Shown here piece after piece: positions 10,346-21,585 of a DNA stretch of 64,000 bases. Under the pieces are notes generated by a model. That model did no database searches and had not been told where the DNA came from. It worked only from the letters and a program-made list of their open reading frames with translations. The stretch is from Azolla caroliniana (lineage: Eukaryota > Polypodiophyta): contig JBHGNT010000015.1 in assembly GCA_043228905.1 (NCBI GenBank), positions 6,696,001 to 6,760,000 of the forward strand, read 5' to 3'. The stretch's first letter is position 1. Every line of letters starts with the position of its first letter. Position numbers and translations under genes: made by a program.

Positions 10346-11497
10346 CTACTCAGCTAAATCTTTTCTTTGTTCAGACTCTAGTACATCTTCGAGGTCAACA
10401 AGGTCCCCTCCTTCTTCGTCTATAGGTTCCATCGGTTCTTTGGGGGTCAGGTGAAACATCTCTATTTCATTTATATGTTTTGCCCCAACTTCTTGTTCCT
10501 GGCCGGGACAATCCCAGATACATTGGATCCTCCTTTTAATAAAATTTACTTGGGAGGGGTTCTTCTCCAAGGTGACGCAGTTCCTGAACAATTTGAGAGC
10601 GCACACAATCGTTGTTCCTGAATAAACAATCATAAATCCAGAAGTGAGAAAAGAAAGACGAGAAATTCTATTTTATTTTAAGATAGATTGATCTCACTTA
10701 TGAGAATACCTATTCTAGAGAATAAGTCGAGCACCCAATCATTAGGGTTAGAGAATACCTGGGGCTTTTGATATGGGTTTACTAGACACTTGTCGCTAGA
10801 AATGTGGCACAATTTCTTCGTTACTGTTGGGCACATGATATAATTGACAACTTTCCACTCATTCACATGTGCCCAAGCCTTCTTCTTAGAAATAACATTG
10901 TAGTACCCCAGGCACATATGCTCCACAACGCTCACCATTCAATCGCCCGGGGTACGAGTTATGTTCGTTTTAACCCTATTTGTAATGGAATGGAAACAAG
11001 TCCATACCTATGTAGTAAGTACAATAGAAGCCATATATTAAATATATAACAACTTAAAACTTACCAATGCATGTGTTTGGTGGCATGGCATCTCGACTTC
11101 AGTGCAGTAGTGACCGATAAAGCTTAACCCATACTATGAAATATTACTATTTGCCATAATGGAGCCAGTGTGAACTCTACAAAGTCTTTCACCATCTATT
11201 CTATTTGCGGATATTTATATGGTACACTGTCATATGTGGACCCTGTTATTCGAAACCCATATGGTATATCCTCAATGAGCAATGTATAATGCCTCTTCGG
11301 TAATATGTCAAGCATATTACCCACATCACCATTATATACACTATAATACAATTGTCAGAAAGGATCAACCTCGTGCAAAAAACTTTTTACTGTGTTCGAG
11401 TCTTCCATCATTCGCTTTTCGTACTTGGCTCGTTCCAAATGGGTGATGAATGCATTTGGAATGCCTTCATTATTGTCACCCATGAGCGAGGTGGTTT
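10346..11497 (-). pseudogene. Spliced beta-class DNA methyltransferase-like gene fragment (DIPYG ... FSxxGTT)
   Basis: Three minus-strand exons can be read: 11497-11065, 11007-10710 and 10617-10346. Exon one carries LLIEDIPYGFR, a variant of the catalytic (D/N/S)PP(Y/F) motif of amino-methyltransferases. Exon two ends in NDWVLDLFSRIG and exon three continues TTIVCALKLFRNCVTLEK, together the S-adenosylmethionine-binding FxGxG motif and the following acidic residue. Catalytic motif before SAM motif is the order of beta-class N6-adenine/N4-cytosine enzymes. The second intron has GTATTC and TTCAG ends and joins exactly in frame (AGA ATA G|GA ACA). Damage: internal stops (TGA near 11340, TAG, TAA and TGA further on), an apparent phase mismatch at the first intron, and FSRIGTT where FSGTGTT is expected, explained by two transitions. 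The protein ends in an acidic tail and TGA/TAA near 10346. Upstream exons are separated from it by a 17-kb retrotransposon nest. Function in the plant is unknown; nuclear or organellar DNA or RNA methylation is possible. Confidence 0.68.
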
Positions 11498-11612
11498 CTG
11501 CAATTATAAGATTTATAAGAAAATGCTCATATTCTTAATATAAACTATAGAAGATATAAACACACTTAACCATTCTCTACATACAATGAAAATTTCATCA
11601 AGAGCCTAGTAC

Positions 11613-11743
11613 GCTGTAGAACACTCGAGAGAAGGAGAGAGAGAGAGAGAGAGAGAATGATGATGACAACGATATATTATTGAGAAAAATATACAAGGAA
11701 GGCTAGGAGGCTTAAGACTAGTGTTGAACCAATTTGGTTCGAA
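11613..11743 (-). repeat. Truncated 3' LTR of the chromovirus
   Basis: Homologous to 28506-28634 (tgtagaacac, AG microsatellite, atgatgatgacaacgat, ggaaggctaggaggct). At 11743 the homology stops inside what is read as the chromodomain C-terminus, so a deletion has fused pol to the middle of the LTR. Confidence 0.75.
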
Positions 11744-13200
11744 ATATCCTAGCCAATCAACTAAATAGTAGCGCTTGTTGCGAACAATCAAGGAATCGAG
11801 GATGGCGGCAACCTCGTACCTAGGTCCATCTTCAAGTTCGATCGGGGGTGGAGATTGTGGAATACATCTTGGGATGGTGCTGTCTTGATAGGGTTCGAGG
11901 AGAGAACGATGAAACACCGGATGCATGCGAAGTTGTGGGGATAGATCGAGACGAAAAGCGACATCATTAATCTTTCCGATAATACGGAAAGGAACTAATC
12001 GCCGATAATCCAACTTCTCGCATGGGCGAGTAGTCTTGATGTGTCGTCGTAGTAGCCATACCCGATCTCCAATGTTAAAATTGGATGGAAGCCAATGATG
12101 ATCCGCATAAACCTTGTGTGTTTGTTGAGCTTGTTGTAGATGAGTGGATAAATCTGCTTGTATCTTGTGTAACCGCTCCAAATGATCCTCTGCGCAAGGA
12201 TTTGTGGGTAACTCTAGGGTTTCAAATACACACCACCGGGGGTGACAACCCGTATAAGCATAAAATGACATAACTTTAGTCGATGAGTGGACAGAGTTAT
12301 TATAGGAAAATTCGGCAAAGTGGAGAATATCTGCCCAGTCATCCTGATGATAGCCTAGAAAGCACTAAAGATACTGCTCCTACGTTTGATTTGTTCGTTC
12401 TGCTTCGCCGTTAGTTTGCGGGTGGTAGCCAGAGGAGAGATTACAAGTGACCTTGAGCATTTTAAAAAGATGCTTCTAGAATTTCAAGAAAAACTGGGGT
12501 CCACAGTCGCTGATGATATTATTAGGAAGGCCATGATGCCGACATACTTCACGCATGACAATTTCAGTGGTTTCTTCATTGGAGATTTCCTTAGTACATG
12601 GCAAGAAATGAACCATCTTCGTATATCGATCTACTACTGTTAAAATCACATTGAATCCCTTAGAGACTGGAATATATGTGATAAATCTAGCGCAATGGAT
12701 TGCCACGACTTTCTTGGAATTGGTAATGGTTCTAATAAACCATATGGATGATGCCTTGGCATTTTTTCTTTGCAACGTGTATCACAAGTTCGTACAAAAT
12801 CTTTGACAAATTGTCGCATACAGGGCCACCAGAATGATCGTTGTACTAAATCTAATGTCTTAGTACTACCAAAATGCTTAGCTGTATATGTGTCATGACA
12901 GTTTTGGACTACTCGAAGGCGGCAAGAACCATTTGGAACATACAAGAGTTTCTTAAAGAATAGTCATCCATCATGACATTCGCATTGTCGATAGTCCGTA
13001 CTTGGTTATTGCGACTGTGAACAAGATGCTCGAGAGGGATCAATTTGTGCTAGAATAGTTTGGGCGAAAGCATCTGTCTTCAAGTCCTCATGTATGGTAT
13101 CGATAACGTGGGAATCCAAAGGCATGCCGAAGACCTGTGTTACTTGTAGTCATGCCGGTCCCAAGATTACTTGCTTTTGGTTATTGAAAGCTGGCTCGCC
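11744..13200 (-). pseudogene. Chromovirus integrase with C-terminal chromodomain
   Basis: From right to left the minus strand shows the integrase zinc region (HDTYTAKHFGSTKT, CDTRCKEK), then catalytic core motifs VVDRYTKMVHF and IISDCGPQFF, followed by QTNGEAERTNQ carrying the catalytic Glu. Next come the C-terminal GDRVWLL/ KLDYRRLVPFRI module and HPVFHRSLLEPY. A chromodomain follows (YEVAAILDSLIVRNKRYYL, VDWLGY), truncated after GYFEPNW by fusion to the LTR. Frameshifts at about 12270, 12475 and 12650 and several stops inactivate it. Chromodomains of this type guide integration to methylated-histone chromatin. Confidence 0.85.
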
Positions 13201-13210
13201 GGTGTCGTGG

Positions 13211-14232
13211 CGTGGCTCACCTAAAAGTGTACCGTTGCGTAGACAAAAGATATCGTGAAAGTGAGGAAGGAATCAATGGTATTATGGACGGAAGAGACGA
13301 AAGAGTAGAGATAGAGTAAGTAGAGATCAACAAGATATGACCAGATGGGATATAGAATGATATTTGAAGGAATGAAAGAGACTTATAATTATTTGATGAA
13401 TGAGTTACAAAATTATTGCAAGCATCATTGATCCTTCGAGCTTTGTCTCACAAAGTTATCTCATTCGCTTTCTTGATGGTAGACCATAGTCTTCCCTTCA
13501 ATCTCTCAACAAGTATAAGACTCGAACCACCACCCTTCCGATGCGAGTTGAGGACCACCACCACCAAGCTAGTTCTTCTTTTCTCTTTTAAGAATACCTT
13601 TCTCTCTCTCTTTCTCTATTACAATATATCTTTCTCTAGATCCAATATAATCATTTCCATCTTATTGCTTGGTTTCTTTTGTCTATACTTCCTTCTCCTT
13701 TTATAGGGAAGAGATGGTTGTACATGTGGGTCATGTGGCGCACATGCAGAGAGGCTCTTGCATGTGTGCTATATGGTGCACATGTAACACGTTTGATGGT
13801 TTAAACCATATAATATCACTTCAAATGAAAAGAAGACACATATTTATACAAATTACAAGGATAGTCTAAATGGTAAGGTTTGAATGTTGTAAGTTTAACA
13901 TTGTTGGTTCAAGTCTTCTTTTGCCCATGTAATTTGCTATATGGTGTGCATGGATTATATTACATGGTTTAGACTATAAAATACTACTTCAAATAAATTA
14001 ACATATATTTTTTAAATTATAAGTATAGGCTAAATGGTAACCTTTGAGTGTTGTAAGGTAGGGTTTATTGGTTCAAGTCCTCTCTTGTTCATGTAATATA
14101 ATATATATTTTTGCCTCTACATATATTGTATAATATTATCATAGTTTGTTATTAATAATGTCTTTATGTATAAAACATTATAAAGGTTTATTTTATTTTT
14201 GTTACGTATTTATCTTATTATAGACTTTTAAT
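13211..14232 (-). repeat. 3' LTR of the DHG-lineage Ty3 element
   Basis: Homologous over about 1 kb to 20601-21585, from gtggctcacctaaaag to tatagacttt. Relative to its partner it has about 40 extra bases near 13820-13865. It contains two tRNA-like modules (taaatggtaa ... ggttcaagtc) near 13868-13915 and 14028-14080. Confidence 0.85.
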
Positions 14233-14241
14233 GTGAAGCTT

Positions 14242-15560
14242 TCATACTTCATGTTGATCTATTGGAGGAGGTTCAAGCTCAAACCTTTTCTTAAATACTT
14301 TTATCCTCTTTCTAGCTACCACGTTTAGGATTAGTGTCCCATCTAATTCACTAAGCTTATAAGTAAAGTTATCATATACTTTTCGTACTATGTAGGGTCC
14401 AAACCATCTTTCAACAAATTTGTGAATGGTGCTATGTTGTTTATCTAAACTGCTGTTATACACAAGCACCCAATCCCCTTCTTCTATCTTCTTATGTCGA
14501 ATTCTATGAGTTTTATCAAAACGAATTTTATTCTTCAATCGAGCCTCCTTTAATCATTGGGCTGCTAATTCTACATCTTCAGGCCAACACTCTAATTGTT
14601 GAATTCGCAAAGCCAACAATTCTTCTCTGCTCAGCTCTTCTTTCCATGGAATAGATGTCCATAACATAATTGATCCTTCTATTGGCATGATGGGCTTTTG
14701 GCCAAGTATCAATTCAGATGGCATATATCCTGTTACTGAGCTATGTGTTGTTTGATCTGCCCATAGTGCATAAGGTAGCATGCGTGGCCAATCTCTTATT
14801 TTACCTTCACAACTTTTCACGATCGCCTTAACTATTGGGCTATGTCCTCTTTCAATCTTCCCATTGGCTTCTGGATTATACGCAGTTGTAAGCGATAACT
14901 TGACCCCTATCCGGCTAAAGAATTCTCTAGCTTCATTAGAGTCAAGTTCTCCTCTATCTGCAATTATTTTACCAACACACCCATAACGACATATTACATC
15001 TTCTAACAGAAATTTACATACAACTCTAGTTGTTTTTTGTTGTAGTGGTCTTCCTTCTACTTGGTTTGTAGGGTCTTCTCTTGCTAGTACTAAATATCGC
15101 ATTTGACCTTGCCCAAGTGGCATTGTCACTAGATCAACCATCCATTTATAATGCATTGATGATGAATATGTTGGTTTTAGCTCATCTCGATATTGAATAG
15201 TTGAATACCTTGAATAGATTTCACAGGTTTCCACAAATTTCATTGCATCTTTATACATATGTGGCCTCCAATACTTTTCTTTCAACTTCATAAATGTCGC
15301 CCATATGCCTCTATGTACTGCCCACAAACTATCATGGAATTTAGTAATTAACTTTCTCTTAATATCATCCTTACAAATGACTCGAAGAGGATTTTCGGTT
15401 GGCCTTTTCGGGTGCCTCCATAAATGCCCTTCATGTAAAAAAAACTTGAATGCCCTTTGTCGAAATTCATTTAATTGTTTCTTTGACCATGATGGGTTGG
15501 CTTCTTGAGTCTTTAAAAGTTTCCTATTTCTAACAATTGACCTTCATATTCGGTGTCTTT
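14242..15560 (-). pseudogene. Integrase of the DHG-lineage Ty3 element
   Basis: The minus strand reads the zinc-binding region (HDSLWAVHRGIWATFMKLK), then the catalytic core. WMVDLVTMPLGQGQMRYLVL carries the first Asp, IIADRGELDSNEAREFF the second, and AYNPEANGKIERGHSP the Glu. The C-terminal module is GDWVLVYNSSLDKQHS, then RWFGPYIVRKVYDN. There is one TAA near 14554 that splits the C-terminal module from the core, otherwise a long open stretch of about 257 codons (15327-14557). No chromodomain follows. The GELDA-type second-Asp motif sets it apart from the plant chromovirus and Tat integrases elsewhere in the window. Confidence 0.85.
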
Positions 15561-16250
15561 GAACATTATGCTTACATTAAACTTGTCATGAGGCTTACTA
15601 GATATTTGATGAGCAACTCAATGGCTTGTAGTTTCCCAATTCTTATCTTCAGTTTGCATCACCTTTTCATTTATGAACCTTGCCCTTGACAACACATCTG
15701 CAACTGGGTTGTCTTTTCCCTTTATATGCTGCAATTTTGGGTTCATGATTCTGATGTATGCAATCCACTGAAGCATTGCAATATCTGGTGTCGTGCAACT
15801 TGCTACCATTCCCATGAGTGGCAAACAATCTGTTTCAACCACTACATTTGCTCCGATCAAGTAATCTCTATCTGTTTTTAATGCAATAAGCAAACCGCAC
15901 AATTCTCGTTTAACTTGTGTATAATTTCGTTGTCTATCATTTAATATCTTTGCTCCAAACCTGATAACATATCGATGTTGGTCTTCATCTTCTTGGTTGA
16001 TAACCCAGTTGATCCCAATTGGGCTAGTATCGACTGTCACTATAATTGGTTTTTCACCTTTGTAGTCTGGTTGACGAAGAACTGGAGCTTTCAATAATGC
16101 TTCTTTCAACTGTTGAACAACTTGTGTATGTTCATTAGTCCAAATAAACTTCTTCCCTTTTCTTAAAAGTTGGTAGAGAGGATCCGAGACATGTGCAAAG
16201 TGTGGTAACCAAATATGATAAAACACACATGCACCCAAAAATCTTCTCAC
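15561..16250 (-). pseudogene. RNase H of the DHG-lineage Ty3 element
   Basis: From 16250 the minus strand is open for 210 codons. The connection region RRFLGACVFYHIWLPHFA is followed by RNase H motifs: VTVDTSPIGINWVI, NYTQVKRELCGLL with the catalytic Glu, VVETDCLPL with Asp, and KGKDNPVADVLSR. It degrades PCR-like RNA:DNA hybrid template strands during reverse transcription in the family. Order RT-RNase H-integrase is that of Ty3 elements. Confidence 0.85.
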
Positions 16251-17000
16251 CTTTGTTACTAAGTCGCAAACTTATTTCATATTTTGTATTGCGCTAATTT
16301 TGATAGGTGAAGGCTTCCTCCCATACCACCCACACATATGACCAAATATTAGAACTTCGTTTTGCCCAAAGGTAGACTTTGTTTCTGATAGTGTCAAATG
16401 TACCTGCTCAAGCTTATTTAAAATACTTTCACAATCATTAATGTGATCCATCACAAACTTTCTGCAACCATTTCCAACCATAGTCTCATCTTTCTCTCTT
16501 TCTAAGCATCCCTGAATAGAAATATCATCTAAAAATGGCATAGTTACCTTGGGATGTACTCATGTAGGACCTTGTTCATTACATTCATCATATGAGCAAT
16601 TGAATTTGTCGCACCTTGAGGTAGAGTGCACATTCGAACCAACCCAATTGGTGTTATCATTGTTGTGATATTGCGACTATCAATCGCTAGTTGAAATTGG
16701 TCGTATCCTGAATATAGGTCTCCCATAGAGTAAATCGCTCTCCCAGCAAAACCTTCCGCAAATTCATCAACGATCTGGCCGATTCCTGCATTTCAGATTG
16801 TGACTTTGTTGACTGGTTGTAGATCTTGAATGAATCTTAGAGAACCATCTTTCTTTGGAACTATGAACCATCGGTTGGAGTATGGTGCATTGGACGGCTC
16901 TAAAATCTTCATCTTGACTTTATCCTTCAACAGCTCCAACAATTGAGGTAATCGAGCTCTCGGTACTGCAATAGGTTAAAAATTCCAAGGAATATGAGGG
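16251..17000 (-). pseudogene. Reverse transcriptase of the DHG-lineage Ty3 element
   Basis: Minus-strand pieces read NRWFIVPKKDGSLRFIQDLQ, GDLYSGYDQFQLAID, LPQGATNSIAHMMNVM and MPFLDDISI, the last being the catalytic box (FLDD in place of YxDD). A stop or frameshift lies near 16543 between the palm motifs. The palm and fingers can be followed but the frame is broken several times. Confidence 0.8.
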
Positions 17001-18070
17001 ATAGTAAATATTACCATTGGCGTTACCACCTTTGGATCTACACAACCAATCTCCTCGGCTTTGAATGCGAACGCTTTCCCATGCCTAAAGATCATGTCTT
17101 TGAAAGTCGTGATCTCAGATTGTAGAAGAAATTCACCCCCTCCGACTCTTAAGTTATTTATTGTATCCGAAGTGAAGTGATGTCCAATCTTCTCTATTGG
17201 TCGAAGCATAGGCTCAGTTGATGTTGCCTTCATCTTCTCTTCGCTACCAATAGGTAATGGTACTACAACAGGTTTAATCTTTTTATCTATTGTTTTATAT
17301 TTTGTGTTACATAAACCTTCTACTTCTTCATATTTACAAGTATACTTATCAATTTCATAATACATATCAATTGAGTTTACATGTATCTTTCTAATATTCT
17401 CATCATCTTCTTTCAAATAAATTTCTAACTCTTCTAAAGTATTTGCAAAAGAAATTTCTTCCATAACACTTTCAATTTGCTCTTCCATTTCAAGTACTCC
17501 GTTATCTTTCAATGCCTGCTAAAACAGATTAACATTCTTTTTCAAGTTCCTCTTGCATTCATACATCCTAGTCACACATATAGCACCACTTTCAGAAACA
17601 TGAAATGACTTATTCATATGTTTTAATGCCCTATATGAGGGTCTTTTAATAATGGGACTATTGCAACCCTCACTCGCAATAGTCCTAGTCGAAAACTTGA
17701 TTACAGTCTTTTGGTATTGAATGATCATGAAGCTCTTGCTTGTTCCTCTCATGATTTGGGCGAACTGTCATAAATTGTACAGTTTTTCGTCCATCTTGGC
17801 TACGGATTTTCGCATAGGCAGAACCATTGTCGAGGACTTTGGTCTCCATCCGTACCGCTGTAATGTATGGTTGCCCCAAGATTATTGGATAGGTAGATCC
17901 TTCCTACACAAAGAGATGTTGATCTACCTCTATATCACCAATAGTAACCTTTACATTTGGTCATGCACCAAATAAATCTTCCGTGACTGATGTGGCACCT
18001 TTTACTGGCCAACCATGTTGAGTATCAATTGGCCATCTACCTTTCCTATAAAAATCAACACTCATTATAT
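17001..18070 (-). pseudogene. Protease C-terminal half and PR-RT linker of the DHG-lineage element
   Basis: To the left of the solo LTR the minus strand reads MSVDFYRKGRWPIDTQHGW and later PIILGQPYITAVRMETKV (the flap/ILGxPxL region of retroviral-type proteases). A long linker follows, with an open stretch of 178 codons (17512-16979) rich in Glu. It resumes the protease frame cut at 18764. Confidence 0.7.
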
Positions 18071-18764
18071 TGTTAAAACGCAGTGCTCGGCCACAACCGA
18101 GGAATAGGATCAACTCACAGAAAACAGGAAATACAAAATGCACGAAGACAATGGAGAGCAGAGTACACAGGATGTTTTGCGTGGAAAACCCTAAATGGGA
18201 AAAAACCACGGGAGTCCTCAAACTCCAACTATCACTATAAGCAGAGAAGTACAATGGTGAGGCTACAAGGCAACAACCTTCAGCTCACTGTCTTCGCCAC
18301 AGGCGGCGGTAATACACAGAGGCAACGACCTCTTCGTCTCTCTCTCTCTCTCTCTCTCTCTCCCTCGGCTGCTCACTTAGCTCCCTCTAAGTGGAAAACC
18401 AGAACAATGAGTAACAACAACAACAAAATTGTTTGCCCTAAGTCATATTTATACACATATGACTTTCGGGCTATTTACAAATATAGCCTCAAGGGCCCTT
18501 GGCAAACATATTCACAAATATGTCCCCGCATCCGGATCTCTCTCCGGGTACATTCGTCATCCGGCTCCGTAGCCGGGGTCTTCATCATCCGGCTCCGTAG
18601 CCGGGGTCTTCATCATCCGGATCCGTAGCCGGGGTCTTCATCATCCGGATCCGTAGCCGGGGTCTTCATCATCCGGCTCCAAGACCGGGTACTCCTCATT
18701 CGGGTCTTCATTCCCGATTTCCGGACATCCGACCATCCCATCCGGAGGGACCGTAATCCCAACA
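18071..18764 (-). repeat. Solo LTR of the Tork-type copia family, target duplication TATAT
   Basis: On the minus strand it begins TGTTGGGATTACGGTCCCTCC and ends TTTTAACA. It shares the GTGGAAAACCC/AAACCACGGGAG block, AG/CT microsatellite and tataaatatgacttaggg block with the other Tork LTRs. TATAT stands on both sides (18066-18070 and 18765-18769). No internal sequence is present, so the rest was lost by LTR-LTR recombination. It carries four copies of a 28-bp unit (catccggctccgtagccggg...) near 18560-18670. Confidence 0.93.
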
Positions 18765-18769
18765 TATAT

Positions 18770-19070
18770 TTATTTCAGAACCATGATCAATAAGTGCCAT
18801 CACGGGGTCTGGAACATTTCCAATCTTCACATGATGTTCAGTCATGGCTCTTGCCCAACATTTAAGAGAGTAATGGCTTCTTACATCTGTTGAATTTATC
18901 ATTGAGGTTGATGCATGTTGAGAGTCAACAACTATATTGTTTGACTCATTGCTCACCACTTCATATGCCACCTTCGGATTTGTCTCTTTAACCTGCTCAT
19001 TTACTTGCTTCTTTCTTTGCACAATATCAATTATTTCATCATGAAATTCCTTTTTTGCAATACCTAACAC
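18770..19070 (-). pseudogene. Protease N-terminal half of the DHG-lineage Ty3 element
   Basis: The minus strand from 19070 reads AKKEFHDEIIDIVQRK, then SLKCWARAMTEHHVKIG and DPVMALIDHGSEINI just before the solo LTR. DHG takes the place of the DT/SG of the aspartic protease active site, and is followed by SEIN. The LTR is inserted a few codons after it. Confidence 0.8.
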
Positions 19071-20525
19071 TTCTCTTATGTGTAAATTCTACTCAACTGT
19101 CTAGTATTCTTGTTTCTAAAACTTTCTTTAAATCTGTATCTTTTTCAATATCAGACATTAATTTGAATGAAGGACCAAATTTACCTTTTTTGACTTTTGT
19201 GTCCATCTCTTTTCTTTTGCTTTCTCTTGTCTCATGCTTTTTTGTTGAGCCAATCTCATCATCCGACCTTTTCCTTTTTTTTCCACTATCACCTCATGCT
19301 CTTGTTGTTCTGCCATCTGAGCATAGACTGTCATAGCATCTATTGGAACATCCCATCCAGTATTTGTCCTTACAGAATCTCTGGCAACACGAAGGTTTTC
19401 CATCTTCATCTTTTGCTTTTGTGCGGTACTTACAACCTTCTCCGAGAATGATGATCGGGATGGCATGTCATCGAGGCGCATTCTTGTCGTTGCCGAGTAG
19501 TACATTGTGGAAGCCTTCTTTGCTTCAGCTTCTTCAAATTTAACCGTAACACCACCATCACCAAAGTTCTTTGTAAGTGGACTTCTAGTTTCACTTAAAT
19601 AAATGTTACCATTATTCCAATACACCAAGTCTCGATTTTCCATGTCGTTATATTCTTCACAATCACATATATGATGTTCGAGACTATCGCACCACATGCA
19701 TCGGGGTCAAAATGGTTCCCTTGACCTCAAAGTTTGACCATTCTCAAGCTTTGCCACTTTAATTGTTAGATCTTTCATACTTTGAACTAAATCATCAAGA
19801 CAAGACTCACTCTTAGTTCCGATCATTTCGTGTGATGGTTCTCGACCATGTCTTTGAACTTCGATGTTTTGATCAAGCCGATTCATGATTCCCACATGTG
19901 GTATTTGTAGCATTACACCATTCCTTTGCATTATTTTCATAAATTTATTACAAGAATTTGTTACCTCATTCCAATCTGCTGTTATACCATCCTCGGTATT
20001 TGGTACTTCAAGCATAAATTCCAATTCTTTTCTATATCTCTTGTCAACTGCCTGCAAAAATAAAGGAACCTTTTGCCAAGAAAAAGAATTTCTTTCTTTT
20101 GGCTTTAAGTGTCCATACATCCTATCAAACTCTTTTTTTGTGTCAGCCATAGATAACCCTTTATCTTCTTTTAAGATCCATTCATGAAATGAACGCATAG
20201 TAACTCGAGAGAAATCTTCACGAGAATATTCAGGCACAAGAGCTTCTTTGAATGCATTCCAATCCAAACAATGCAATGCTTGTATTTCACGAATTCTATC
20301 TCTTAATTCCATTTCCACTAATTTATAAAAGATTGCTATCATATTGACGTCATCCACACCAAACATTTCCATTTCATCATAATATATATTGACATACTTT
20401 GAGATATTTGTGCCATCAAACACACCAATCTTCTCTCGGACTTCTCGTAAGGCATGAAATAATTGATATTGATTCAATTTCTCAATAAATAACCTTATCG
20501 GATCCATTGTACTCGTACTTTCCAT
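19071..20525 (-). pseudogene. Gag of the DHG-lineage Ty3 element, with CCHC knuckle
   Basis: An ATG at 20525 opens 272 codons on the minus strand (MDPIRLFIEKLNQYQLF, IGVFDGTNISKYVNIYYDE), ending in TGA at 19707. The same frame continues with CMWCDSLEHHICDC, a perfect C-x2-C-x4-H-x4-C zinc knuckle, and then YWNNGNIYL and GDGGVTVKF. The stop is explained by a CGA to TGA transition. After about 19160 the frame shifts. Gag binds and packages element RNA in the family. Confidence 0.8.
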
Positions 20526-20600
20526 GTTGATGTTGATCTTTACTTTAGATGTCTCTTCTACTTCCCCGTTTCACGTCGGATTCACCAAATTGTGTTGTGT

Positions 20601-21585
20601 TGTGGCTCGCCTAGAAATGTACCATTGTGTAGACAAAAGATATCGTGAAAGTGAGGAAGGAATCACTGGGATTATGGACGGACGAGATGAAAGAGTAGAG
20701 ATAGAGTAAATAGAGATCAACAAGATATGACAAGATGGGATATAGAATGATATTGGAAGGAATGAAAGAAACTTATAATTATTTGATGAATGAGTTACAA
20801 AATGATTGCGAGCATCGTTGATCCTTTGAGCTTTGTCTCACAAAGTAATCACTCTTCTCTTTCTTGATGGTAGACCATAGTCTTCCCTTCAATCTCTCAA
20901 CAAGTATAAGACTCGAACCACGACCCTTCCGATGCGAGTTGAGGACGACCACCACCAAGCTAGTTCTTCTTTTCTCTTTTAAGAATACCTTTCTCTCTCT
21001 CTTTCTCTATTACAATATATCTTTATCTAGATCCAATATAATCATTTCCATCTTATTGCTTGGTTTCTTTTGTCTATACTTCCTTCTCCTTTTATAGGGA
21101 AGAGATGGTTGTACATGTGGGTCATGTGGCGCAAATGCAGAGAGGCTCTTGCATGTGTGCTATATGGTGCACATGTAACACGTTTGATGGTTTAAACCAT
21201 ATAATATTACTTCAAATCTAAATGGTACGGTTTGAATGTTATACGTTTAAGGTTGTTGGTTCAAGTCCTCTTTTGGCCATGGAATTTGCTATATGGTGTG
21301 CATGTATTATATTACATGGTTTAGACTATAAAATACTACTTCAAATATATTAACATATATTTTATGAATTATAAGTATAGGCTAAATGGTAACCTTTGAG
21401 TGTTGTAAGGTAGGGTCTATTGGTTCAAGTCCTCTCTTGACCATGTAATATAATATATATTTTTGCCTCTACATATATTGTATAATATTATCATAGTTTG
21501 TTATTAATAATGTCTTTATGTATAAAACATTATAAAGGTTTATTTTATTTTTGTTATGTATTTATCTTATTGTAGACTTTTTATG
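20601..21585 (-). repeat. 5' LTR of the DHG-lineage Ty3 element
   Basis: Partner of 13211-14232. It begins tgtggctcgcc next to the gag leader and ends near gtagactttt. Two tRNA-like modules are present at about 21215-21275 and 21380-21440. A sequence reading ttggtgaatccgacgtgaa on the minus strand just inside it is the likely priming site. Confidence 0.83.

Larger units (their letters stand above)
13211..21585 (-). mobile_element. Divergent Ty3/gypsy element (DHG protease lineage) with solo LTR inside
   Basis: Two ~1-kb direct repeats (13211-14232 and 20601-21585) flank gag, protease, RT, RNase H and integrase on the minus strand. Protein features differ from the chromoviruses around it: protease ALIDHGSEIN, RT with FLDD, and integrase with DRGELDSNEAREFF and a VLVYNSSLDKQHS C-terminal module without a chromodomain. 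Many stops and frameshifts. A solo copia LTR (18071-18764) is inserted in the protease. No clear target duplication was found, and host chromovirus sequence is missing across the insertion point. Confidence 0.82.
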
